Source: Betaproteobacteria bacterium (lineage in GTDB: Bacteria; Pseudomonadota; Gammaproteobacteria; Burkholderiales; SG8-39). From it: a stretch of DNA of 7,708 nt. The position numbers and the translations under genes are program-made. Below, piece by piece: positions 1-6,014 of this stretch. The notes under the pieces were generated by a model, which saw nothing but the letters and a program-made list of their open reading frames with translations, was not told the DNA's origin and made no database searches. How positions within the stretch are numbered: position 1 is the first letter of the stretch; every line of letters starts with the position of its first letter. The stretch spans positions 1 to 7,708 of the forward strand of contig JAAOZY010000289.1 of the NCBI GenBank assembly GCA_012274205.1, given 5' to 3'.

Positions 1-381
1 GCCGGCCACGATGCCGAGCACCGAACCGATGACGCCCGAGATCAGCATCACCGAGAATCCGATCAGCAGCGATATGCGCGAGCCGTAGATCACGCGCGAC
101 AGGTAGTCGCGCCCGAGCATGTCGGTGCCGAGCGGGTGCGTCCAGCTGCCCTGTTCGTGCCAGATCGGCGGAATCAGGCGGCTGGCGAGATCCTGCGCGT
201 ACGGATCCTGCGGTGCGAGCCAAGGCGCGGCGAGCGCCATCAGCACGATCAGCGCGAGCACGCCCGCGCCGATCAGCAGGCCGGCATGCCCGCGTACGCG
301 CCGGCGCAACAGCTCGCCCGGCGAGGGGCCGGTGAGCGATTGCTCCAGCGTGGCGTCGAGCACGGCGGCGTGGTTGCTCAT
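1..381 (-). CDS. ABC transporter inner-membrane permease, DppC/OppC-like (3' end outside window)
   Basis: This is the second permease subunit of a peptide/nickel-type ABC importer. It would sit in the inner membrane and form the translocation channel with the DppB-like subunit. The first 127 codons are present and the rest lies beyond the left edge. After a cytoplasmic N-terminus of about 30 residues there is one hydrophobic segment (about 33-52). The family motif GTDMLGRDYLSRVIYGSR then spans residues 85-102, followed by the start of the second membrane segment (about 103-126). The pattern GTDxxGRDxxSRxxxGxRxSL is typical of the DppC/OppC N-terminal half. The coupling (EAA) loop is not in the window. 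The ATG lies 4 bp after the stop of the DppB-like gene, so translation is probably coupled; no strong Shine-Dalgarno is visible. The family is clear but the ligand is not. Confidence 0.93.
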   Translation of the reverse strand, partial: MSNHAAVLDATLEQSLTGPSPGELLRRRVRGHAGLLIGAGVLALIVLMALAAPWLAPQDPYAQDLASRLIPPIWHEQGSWTHPLGTDMLGRDYLSRVIYGSRISLLIGFSVMLISGVIGSVLGIVAG

Positions 382-385
382 GGCT

Positions 386-1303
386 TCAGCCTATGCGTAT
401 GCGCGGGTCGAGCCAGGCGTTGGCCACGTCCGCGAGCAGCGTCAGCACGATGTAGACGATCGAGATCAGCAGCACCACCGCCTGCACCACCGGAAAATCA
501 TTGTGGCCGATGGCCTCCCAGGCGAGATAGCCCAGGCCGTTCAGCGCGAATATGGTTTCGATCACCACCGAGCCGCCGAGCAGAAAACCGAGCTGCACCG
601 CCGCGAGCGCGACCACCGGCGCCACCGCGTTGCGCAGCGCATGCTTGAACAGCACGCTCGCGCTCTTCAGGCCCTTGGCGCGCGCGGTGCGGATGTAGTC
701 GGATTCCAGCACTTCGAGCATGCCCGAGCGGGTGAGCCGCATGATCGCAGGCGTCGCGTAGTAGCCAAGCGCGATCGAAGGCAGGATGAAGTGCTGCCAG
801 GTGTCACCGCCGGAAATCGGCAGTATCTTCAGCGTGACACCGAACAGGAACATCAACAGCAGCGCGAACCAGAAAGTCGGCATCGCCTGGCCGACGACGG
901 CGATGGTCAGCGTGAGCCGGTCGACCCAGCTGTTGGGCTTGAGCGCCGCGATCACGCCCAGCGGGATCGACAGCAGCAGGGCGAAACCGAGCGCGGCGCC
1001 GCCGAGGATCATGGTGGTGGGCATGCGCTCGAGCACCAGCGCCGCCACCGGCGTGCGGAAGTAGAGCGAATCGCCGAAGTTGCCCAGCGCCGCGCGCCCC
1101 AGCCATTCGAAGTATTGCACCGCCAGCGGCCGGTCGAGGCCGTACTGGTGGCGGATCGAATCGATGGTTTCCGCGGTGGCGCCCTCGCCCGCCATGGCCG
1201 TGGCCACGTCGGTCGAGAGGTTCACCAGCAGGAAGCACACCAGCGAGACAGTGAGCGCCACCAGCAGCGCCAGCACCGCCCGCTTGAGCGCGTATTGCAG
1301 CAT
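386..1303 (-). CDS. ABC transporter inner-membrane permease, DppB/OppB-like
   Basis: This is the first permease subunit of a peptide/nickel-type ABC importer, complete at 305 residues, which is normal for DppB-like proteins. The N-terminus has a membrane anchor (about 8-29). A periplasmic region follows with the family segment YGLDRPLAVQYFEWL (54-68) and GNFGDSL (74-80). Five further hydrophobic segments can be seen at about 97-120, 130-155, 172-190, 228-250 and 272-295. The cytoplasmic coupling (EAA) loop, which docks on the ATPases, is about 201-230 and contains SDYIRTARAKG. The C-terminus WLDPRIRIG is also typical. The ATG at 1303 lies 29 bp downstream of the binding-protein stop, with no clear Shine-Dalgarno. 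It sits in the same operon as both ATPases, the binding protein and the second permease, so these five genes should form one importer. Confidence 0.95.
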   Translation of the reverse strand: MLQYALKRAVLALLVALTVSLVCFLLVNLSTDVATAMAGEGATAETIDSIRHQYGLDRPLAVQYFEWLGRAALGNFGDSLYFRTPVAALVLERMPTTMILGGAALGFALLLSIPLGVIAALKPNSWVDRLTLTIAVVGQAMPTFWFALLLMFLFGVTLKILPISGGDTWQHFILPSIALGYYATPAIMRLTRSGMLEVLESDYIRTARAKGLKSASVLFKHALRNAVAPVVALAAVQLGFLLGGSVVIETIFALNGLGYLAWEAIGHNDFPVVQAVVLLISIVYIVLTLLADVANAWLDPRIRIG

Positions 1304-1332
1304 GTCGCGCTAAGCGCCGGCCGCGGCTGCGC

Positions 1333-2856
1333 TCACTTCCAGTAATACTCCCAGAAACGCGGGATCTCGTCCGGATAGGGCTGGAACTGCAGGTCCTTGG
1401 CGTAGGCGTAGTACACCGGCAGCGAGTACATCGGCAGCGAGTAGGCCTCGTCGGCGATGCGCTTGAGCGCATTCTTGTAGGCGACCTTGCGCACTTCGGG
1501 CTTGACCGAAGTGTCGCCGGCTTCGAGCAGGTCGCGCACCTGCGCGTCGCGCGTCACGTCGTCGGCGAGGAACTTGAAGTACACCGGCGTGCTGGCGGAG
1601 ACGTCGTTGACCGAGAACGAGCCCCAGGTCTGGTGCGCGAATCCGGCCTTGTGCTCGCGCAGCGCATCGCGCATCGCCGCGTACTGCATGAAGCGCAGGT
1701 TCGCGCGGATGCCGACCGCGTGCAGGTAGCCGATCATCGCCTCGGTCTGCGGGCGCTCGCGATAGGCATACAGGTCGATGTCGAAGCCGTTCGGATAACC
1801 GGCCTCCTTCAGCAGCGCCCTGGCTTTCGCCGGATCGTAGTTATAGCGCGGCGCGCCCTCGTCGGTGCAGCCGAATTGCCCGGGGAAGCACTGCGTGTTG
1901 ATCACGCGCGCCGATTCGCCCACCACCGTCTTGAGCATGGCCTCGCGGTTGATCGCGTGGCTGATCGCCTTGCGCACGCGTATGTCCTTCAGCATCGGCG
2001 TCGGCGTCTGCTCGCCCGAGGCCATGGTCAGGAACACGATGCGCATGGTCTCGCCCGCCTTCACCTGCAGCGTGGGCACGGTCTTCAGCTGCTGCGCCTG
2101 GTCCGGCGGCACGTTGAATATCCAGTCCAGCCCCCCCGCCATCAATTCGGCGGTCTGGGTATTCTGGTCCGGGACGAGGCGCAGCTCCAGCGTCTCGATC
2201 CTGGGTTGCGGCTTGGGGCTGTCCTTGAAGTAATTCGGATTGCGCTTCAGGCGCACCAGCCGCCCCGGCTGGGCCTCGACCACCATATAGGGGCCGGAGC
2301 CGACCGGCTTCTCGCTCATGCCCTTGGGCCCGACCTTGGCGTAATACTCGCCCGGATAGATCACCACCGGGCCGGCGAGGTATTCCAGCGCCGCGGGGAA
2401 GGGTTTCTTCAGATGGATGCGCGCCTTGTACTGATCGACCTTCTCCGCCGAGGCGATCCAGTTGACGTTCTGCTGCGTGGTCGACTTGTTTTCGGGCTTG
2501 GACACGAAGTTGAGCGTATACACCACGTCGTCCGCGTCGAAATCCTCGCCATTGTGAAATTTCACGCCTTTGCGCAAATCGAATTCCAGGGTCTTGTCGT
2601 CGATCCAGCGCCAGGCGGTCGCGAGCGAGGGTTTATACGCATTGGTCTTCGGATCGCGGTAGATCAGCGTATCCCAGATATGGTGCGCGAGAATCACGCC
2701 GATGCGCACATTGTTGAAATAGGCGTCCAGGCTCTCCGGCACCTGGTTGGACGCCCACTTGACTGAATTGTCGCGCTTGCCGGCTTCGGCCGGCAGGGCA
2801 AACGCGACGGCGGCGGCCAGCAGCGTCAGGCTTAGCAGCTTGCGGTAGTTAGGCAT
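1333..2856 (-). CDS. Periplasmic solute-binding protein of a peptide/nickel ABC importer (SBP family 5)
   Basis: This extracytoplasmic receptor would capture the ligand and hand it to the permeases. The chosen ATG at 2856 gives 507 residues. An ATG two codons upstream (2862) is only 2 nt from the Shine-Dalgarno, whereas 2856 is 8 nt away. Residues 1-25 form a Sec signal peptide with a K/R-containing start, a Leu/Ala-rich core and a probable cleavage site after PAEA. No lipobox Cys is present, so a soluble periplasmic protein is expected. Family-5 features are the early lobe segment with FDLRKGVKFHNGEDFDADDV (about 93-112), VPDQNTQTAELMAGGLDW (228-245) and DPAKARALLKEAGYPNGF (341-358). C323 and C330 lie 7 residues apart and could form a small disulphide loop. 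The usual DppA-like pocket motif is replaced by WGSFSVNDVSASTP (411-424), so ligand identity is uncertain: peptides, glutathione-like molecules or other small solutes are possible. Confidence 0.93.
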   Translation of the reverse strand: MPNYRKLLSLTLLAAAVAFALPAEAGKRDNSVKWASNQVPESLDAYFNNVRIGVILAHHIWDTLIYRDPKTNAYKPSLATAWRWIDDKTLEFDLRKGVKFHNGEDFDADDVVYTLNFVSKPENKSTTQQNVNWIASAEKVDQYKARIHLKKPFPAALEYLAGPVVIYPGEYYAKVGPKGMSEKPVGSGPYMVVEAQPGRLVRLKRNPNYFKDSPKPQPRIETLELRLVPDQNTQTAELMAGGLDWIFNVPPDQAQQLKTVPTLQVKAGETMRIVFLTMASGEQTPTPMLKDIRVRKAISHAINREAMLKTVVGESARVINTQCFPGQFGCTDEGAPRYNYDPAKARALLKEAGYPNGFDIDLYAYRERPQTEAMIGYLHAVGIRANLRFMQYAAMRDALREHKAGFAHQTWGSFSVNDVSASTPVYFKFLADDVTRDAQVRDLLEAGDTSVKPEVRKVAYKNALKRIADEAYSLPMYSLPVYYAYAKDLQFQPYPDEIPRFWEYYWK

Positions 2857-2864
2857 GATCATGC

Positions 2865-2870
2865 TCCTCC
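2865..2870 (-). promoter_or_regulatory. Strong ribosome binding site for the binding protein
   Basis: On the minus strand GGAGGA (part of CCTGGAGGAGC) matches the anti-Shine-Dalgarno closely. It is 8 nt from the ATG at 2856 but only 2 nt from the ATG at 2862, so it favours 2856 as the start. It is the best Shine-Dalgarno in the operon. This fits the usual need for more binding protein than membrane or ATPase subunits. Confidence 0.75.
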
Positions 2871-2883
2871 AGGGTTGGCCTTG

Positions 2884-3852
2884 CTACTGTAACGCATTGT
2901 CGTACAAATGGCATTCCACGCGGCCGCGCGCATCGGCGAGCGGCGCCGGCGCGCGCTCGCGGCAGACCGGCATGGCCTCGGCGCAGCGCGGATGGAAGGT
3001 GCAGCCCGGCGGCGGGTCTATCGGATTCGGATAGCTCACGCCCAGATGCGTGTCCGGCACGCCCAGCCCGGGCTCGGGCGTGAGCACCGAGGCGAGCAGC
3101 GCGCGCGTGTACGGATGGCGCGGCGCGCGGAACAGGCGCGCGGTGTCGGCCTCCTCGACGATGCGCCCGAGGTACATGACCGCGACGCGCGTTGCGATGT
3201 GCTCCACCACTGCGAGGTTGTGGCTGATCAGGAGGTAGGTCAGGTTGAATTCGCGCCGCGCGTCCTCGAGCAGGTTCAGGATCTGCGACTGCACCGAGAC
3301 GTCGAGCGCCGAGGTGGGTTCGTCGCAGATCAGGATTTCCGGGCGCATCACCAGCGCGCGCGCGATCGCGACGCGCTGGCGCTGGCCGCCGGAGAGCTGG
3401 TTCGGATAGCTGTGGAAAAAACGCGCCGGCAGGCCCACCAGTTCCATCGTTTCCTGCACGCGCCTGCGCAGCGCGCGGCCGCCGGCTTCGGCGCCGTGCA
3501 CCGCCAGCGGCAGGCCGACGATCGCGCCCACGGTCTTGCGCGGATTGAGCGAGGAGTACGGATCCTGGAATATAGGCTGCACCCGCCGCGCGAGTTCGCG
3601 CGCGCCGAACGCGGCGATCGGCCGGCCCTCGAGGCGGATCGCCCCCGCGCTCGCCGGCATCAGCCCGAGCAGCATGCGCCCCAGCGTCGATTTGCCGCAA
3701 CCGGATTCGCCCACCAGACCGAGCACCTCGCCGCGGCGCAGCGCCAGCGACACGCCGTTCACCGCATGCAGCGTGCGCGAGCCGCGGAACATGCCCGCGC
3801 TCACCGCGAACTGCCGGCGCACGTCCACCAGTTCGAGCAAGGTGTCGCTCAT
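2884..3852 (-). CDS. ABC transporter ATPase subunit, DppF/OppF-like
   Basis: This is the second nucleotide-binding subunit of the importer. It would bind and hydrolyse ATP on the cytoplasmic face as a heterodimer with the DppD-like subunit. With the ATG at 3852 it has 322 residues. A GTG two codons upstream (3858) is the alternative, and neither has a convincing Shine-Dalgarno. All catalytic elements are intact: Walker A GESGCGKST (48-56), Q-loop Q96 in IFQDP, signature LSGGQ (153-157), Walker B ILICDE (173-178) and switch His H211. The oligopeptide-transporter C-terminal extension is present, with HPYTRALL (246-253) and PPPGCTFHPRC (280-290). C284, C290, C297 and C314 match the cysteine set that ligates a [4Fe-4S] cluster in characterised dipeptide-transporter ATPases (established knowledge, recalled). 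The gene starts 16 bp after the DppD-like stop and ends 27 bp before the binding-protein start. Confidence 0.95.
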   Translation of the reverse strand: MSDTLLELVDVRRQFAVSAGMFRGSRTLHAVNGVSLALRRGEVLGLVGESGCGKSTLGRMLLGLMPASAGAIRLEGRPIAAFGARELARRVQPIFQDPYSSLNPRKTVGAIVGLPLAVHGAEAGGRALRRRVQETMELVGLPARFFHSYPNQLSGGQRQRVAIARALVMRPEILICDEPTSALDVSVQSQILNLLEDARREFNLTYLLISHNLAVVEHIATRVAVMYLGRIVEEADTARLFRAPRHPYTRALLASVLTPEPGLGVPDTHLGVSYPNPIDPPPGCTFHPRCAEAMPVCRERAPAPLADARGRVECHLYDNALQ

Positions 3853-3868
3853 AGGCACAGTGCACGCA

Positions 3869-4846
3869 TCACGGCTGATCTGCTTCGAGCCGGCAGCGCA
3901 GCTGCTGGCCGCCGCCGAGCGCGCGCAGCTCGAACGTGTGCGTCGCGCAAATGTCCTCGGCCTGGCTGCAGCGATTGCGGAACTGGCAGCCGGCGAGCGC
4001 GCCTAGGGGCGGGCTGACCACGCCGGGAATCGTGCCCAGGCGCGCGCCCGGGGCGAGGCGCCCCGGCACCGGAATGCATTCGAGCAGGCCGCGCGTGTAC
4101 GGATGCGCAGGCCGGCGGAACAGCTGCGCCACCGGCCCCTGCTCCACGATCTCACCGGCGTACATCACCGCCACGCGGTCGGCCACGCGCGCGACGATGC
4201 CCAGATCGTGGGTGATCAGGATCAGGCCCATGCCGAATTCGCGCTGCAGCTCCTTCAGCAGGTGCAGGATCTGCGCCTGCACCGTCACATCGAGCGCGGT
4301 GGTCGGCTCGTCCGCGATCATCAGCGCCGGCGCGCACATCAGCGCCATCGCGATCATCACGCGCTGGCGCAGGCCGCCGGAGAGCTGGTGCGGGTATTGG
4401 CCGAGTCGGCTGGCGGCGCCGGTGATGCCGACGCGCTCGAGCAGGTGCAGCGCGCGCGCGCGCGCCGCCGCCCGGGGCCCGCCGCGATGGCGCAGCCAGC
4501 CTTCCTCGAGCTGGTTGCCGATCGACCAGGACGGGTTGAGCGAGGTCATCGGCTCCTGGAAGATCATCGCCATGCGGTTGCCGCGCAAATCGGCCATGCG
4601 CGCTTCGCTCGCGCGCTGCAGGTCCTCGCCGGCGAGGCTGAAGTGCACCGCGCTGCGCCGCGCCGCGCGCGGCAGCAGGCCCATCAACGCCAGCGCGGAC
4701 AGGGATTTGCCGCAGCCGGATTCGCCCACCAGGCACAGGGTCTCGCCCGCATCGAGCGCGAGGTCCACGCCGCGCACCGCGTGCAGCATGCCCATCGGCG
4801 TGAGTATGTCCACGCGCAGACTATCGACCTGCAACAGCGCACTCAC
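3869..4846 (-). CDS. ABC transporter ATPase subunit, DppD/OppD-like
   Basis: This is the first nucleotide-binding subunit and the promoter-proximal gene of the importer operon, with 325 residues. Translation starts at GTG (4846), preceded by GGAGG at 4857-4861 with a 10-nt spacer. No in-frame ATG occurs until codons 18 and 20, which would remove the first beta strand. Visible motifs are Walker A GESGCGKS (41-48), Q-loop Q97 in IFQEP, signature LSGGL followed by RQR (155-162), Walker B ALMIADE (174-180) and switch His H213. The Leu at the fifth signature position is in line with DppD/OppD proteins, which often have Met there. The C-terminal extension contains HPYTRGLL (248-255) and four cysteines (C287, C293, C300, C318) spaced almost exactly as in the partner ATPase, a probable Fe-S site. 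DppD-like and DppF-like subunits normally work as an obligate pair. Confidence 0.95.
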   Translation of the reverse strand: MSALLQVDSLRVDILTPMGMLHAVRGVDLALDAGETLCLVGESGCGKSLSALALMGLLPRAARRSAVHFSLAGEDLQRASEARMADLRGNRMAMIFQEPMTSLNPSWSIGNQLEEGWLRHRGGPRAAARARALHLLERVGITGAASRLGQYPHQLSGGLRQRVMIAMALMCAPALMIADEPTTALDVTVQAQILHLLKELQREFGMGLILITHDLGIVARVADRVAVMYAGEIVEQGPVAQLFRRPAHPYTRGLLECIPVPGRLAPGARLGTIPGVVSPPLGALAGCQFRNRCSQAEDICATHTFELRALGGGQQLRCRLEADQP

Positions 4847-4883
4847 CAGCTTAGCGCCTCCGCCGTAATCGCCGCATCAAGCT

Positions 4884-4999
4884 TGGTACAATCGACCCGG
4901 GCCTGCGCAGCAGCTGCCGCCGCGCGACAAGTCGGCAAACATTGCGAGCCGGTGCGGAATTCTAACCCGCGCGGACGCGGCACGGAATCGATTGCACCA
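4884..4999. repeat. 12-bp inverted near-repeat flanking the divergent promoter region
   Basis: TGGTACAATCGA at 4884-4895 and TCGATTGCACCA at 4988-4999 are inverted copies matching at 11 of 12 positions, with 92 bp between the arms. The left arm is 37 bp upstream of the GTG at 4846. The right arm ends 15 bp before the ATG at 5015, just upstream of its Shine-Dalgarno. This placement would suit a regulator that binds both sites, possibly with looping. The function is inferred from position only. Confidence 0.4.
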
Positions 5000-5003
5000 T
5001 CCA

Positions 5004-5008
5004 GGGAG
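5004..5008 (+). promoter_or_regulatory. Ribosome binding site for the NMO-superfamily gene
   Basis: GGGAG lies 6 nt upstream of the ATG at 5015. It fixes the start within a much longer open frame that extends upstream through the antisense of the neighbouring ATPase gene. The protein beginning here has the normal N-terminus of its family (RTRFTELFGVEHPIVQGGM). Confidence 0.7.
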
Positions 5009-5014
5009 AATAAA

Positions 5015-6001
5015 ATGTTGCGCACCAGGTTCACCGAATTGTTCGGCGTCGAGCACCCGATTGTGCAGGGCGGCATGCAGTGGGTGGGGCGCGCGCAGCT
5101 GGTGTCGGCGGTGGCCAACGCCGGCGCGCTCGGCTTCATCACCGCGCTGACCCAGCCCACGCCCGAGGAGTTGACGCAGGAAATCGCGCGCTGCCGCGAT
5201 CTCACCGACAAGCCCTTCGGCGTCAACCTGACCATCCTGCCCGCGCTCAAGCCCCCGCCCTATGCGGAATACCGCCAGGCGATCATCGATGCCGGCATCA
5301 AGATCGTCGAGACCGCGGGCTACAACCCGCAGGAACATATCGCCGAGCTGAAAAAGCACGGCATCAAGGTGATCCACAAATGCACCGCGGTGCGCCATGC
5401 GATCAAGGCGGAGAAGATCGGCGCCGACGCGATATCCATCGACGGCTTCGAATGCGCCGGCCATCCGGGCGAGGACGACATCCCCGGCCTGATCCTGATC
5501 CCCGCGGCCGCGGACAAGGTGAGCATCCCGATGATCGCCTCCGGCGGCTTCGGCGACGGGCGCGGCCTCGCCGCCGCGCTCGCGCTCGGCGCCGAGGGCA
5601 TCAACATGGGCACGCGCTTCATGGCCACGGTCGAGGCGCCGATCCACCAGCGCATCAAGGAGCAGCTCGTGGCCAACGACGAGCGCGCCACCGACCTGAT
5701 CTTCCGCACCCTGCACAACACCGCGCGCGTGGCCAGGAACGCGGTGAGCCAGGAAGTGCTCGCGGTGGAGAAGAAAGGCGGCGCCACCATCGAGGACGTG
5801 CGCCATCTGGTCGCCGGCGCGCGCGGCAGGAAGGTCTACGAGGAAGGCGACCCGGATTTCGGCGTCTGGTCCGCGGGCATGATCCAGGGCCTGATCCACG
5901 ACATTCCGACCTGCGCGGCGCTGATCGCGCGCATCGTCGCCGAGGCCGAGGCGATCATCGCGAAGCGGCTGGCGCGCATGATGTCGGCGCAGAACGCCTG
6001 A
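5015..6001 (+). CDS. NMO/2-nitropropane dioxygenase superfamily FMN flavoprotein, probable NADH:quinone reductase (PA1024-like)
   Basis: This 328-residue protein is predicted to be a cytoplasmic FMN-binding TIM-barrel enzyme. Automated annotation would call it nitronate monooxygenase, which oxidises alkyl nitronates. Visible family elements are PIVQGGMQWVG (15-25), PFGVNLTILP (67-76), KVIHKCTAVRHA (118-129), DGFECAGHPGEDD (143-155) with candidate active-site H150, the phosphate-binding stretch IASGGFGDGRG (174-184) and GINMGTRFMAT (195-205). From memory, the sequence follows P. aeruginosa PA1024 closely in most of these motifs and in length. PA1024 was shown biochemically to be an NADH:quinone reductase rather than a nitronate monooxygenase, so I prefer that activity; this remains inference. 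The start is fixed by the GGGAG ribosome binding site. The gene is divergent from the ABC operon and is followed after 13 bp by a putative di-iron protein gene, probably in the same transcript. Confidence 0.9.
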   Translation: MLRTRFTELFGVEHPIVQGGMQWVGRAQLVSAVANAGALGFITALTQPTPEELTQEIARCRDLTDKPFGVNLTILPALKPPPYAEYRQAIIDAGIKIVETAGYNPQEHIAELKKHGIKVIHKCTAVRHAIKAEKIGADAISIDGFECAGHPGEDDIPGLILIPAAADKVSIPMIASGGFGDGRGLAAALALGAEGINMGTRFMATVEAPIHQRIKEQLVANDERATDLIFRTLHNTARVARNAVSQEVLAVEKKGGATIEDVRHLVAGARGRKVYEEGDPDFGVWSAGMIQGLIHDIPTCAALIARIVAEAEAIIAKRLARMMSAQNA

Positions 6002-6014
6002 GCGCGGACCGTCA

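Larger units (their letters stand above)
4847..5014. promoter_or_regulatory. Divergent intergenic region between the ABC operon and the flavoprotein gene
   Basis: This 168-bp region separates two divergently transcribed units and must carry promoters for both. I see no confident sigma-70 promoter. On the minus strand TAGAAT at 4959-4964 is one base from the -10 consensus, but there is no good -35 at the right distance. On the plus strand TACAAT at 4887-4892 is also one base off, again without a good -35. The region holds the inverted near-repeat listed separately. No small ORF or RNA gene is recognisable here. Confidence 0.5.

Noticed and set aside
119..1345. Plus-strand open frame of 408 codons
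   Set aside because: It lies antisense to the two permease genes and has no hydrophobic or domain pattern of its own. It is a GC-bias shadow.
2131..2137. Run of seven C (G on the coding strand) as a possible phase-variation tract
   Set aside because: It encodes Gly-Gly in a conserved family segment with the frame intact. A run of seven alone is weak evidence, and nothing else suggests phase variation.
1633..2766. Plus-strand open frame of 377 codons
   Set aside because: It is antisense to the binding-protein gene, rich in His, Arg and Ala without recognisable motifs.
4451..4464. (CG)7 alternating tract, potentially Z-DNA-forming or slippage-prone
   Set aside because: It encodes an Arg/Ala run in a variable linker of the DppD-like ATPase with the frame intact; it is expected in GC-rich coding sequence.
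4884..4892. Plus-strand promoter based on TACAAT at 4887-4892
   Set aside because: No acceptable -35 element lies 16-18 bp upstream, and it would leave a 5' leader of over 110 nt. It was not called as a promoter.
4954..4970. tRNA T-arm look-alike (5-bp stem with a 7-nt TTAGAAT loop on the minus strand)
   Set aside because: No matching acceptor, D or anticodon arms are found nearby and the loop lacks the usual TTC start, so it is taken as coincidence.
4103..5014. Long plus-strand open frame joined in frame upstream of the flavoprotein gene (to a 632-residue ORF)
   Set aside because: The upstream part is the antisense of the DppD-like ATPase gene, is Arg/His/Ala-rich low-complexity, and has no family motifs. 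The ribosome binding site at 5004-5008 and the normal family N-terminus place the start at 5015.
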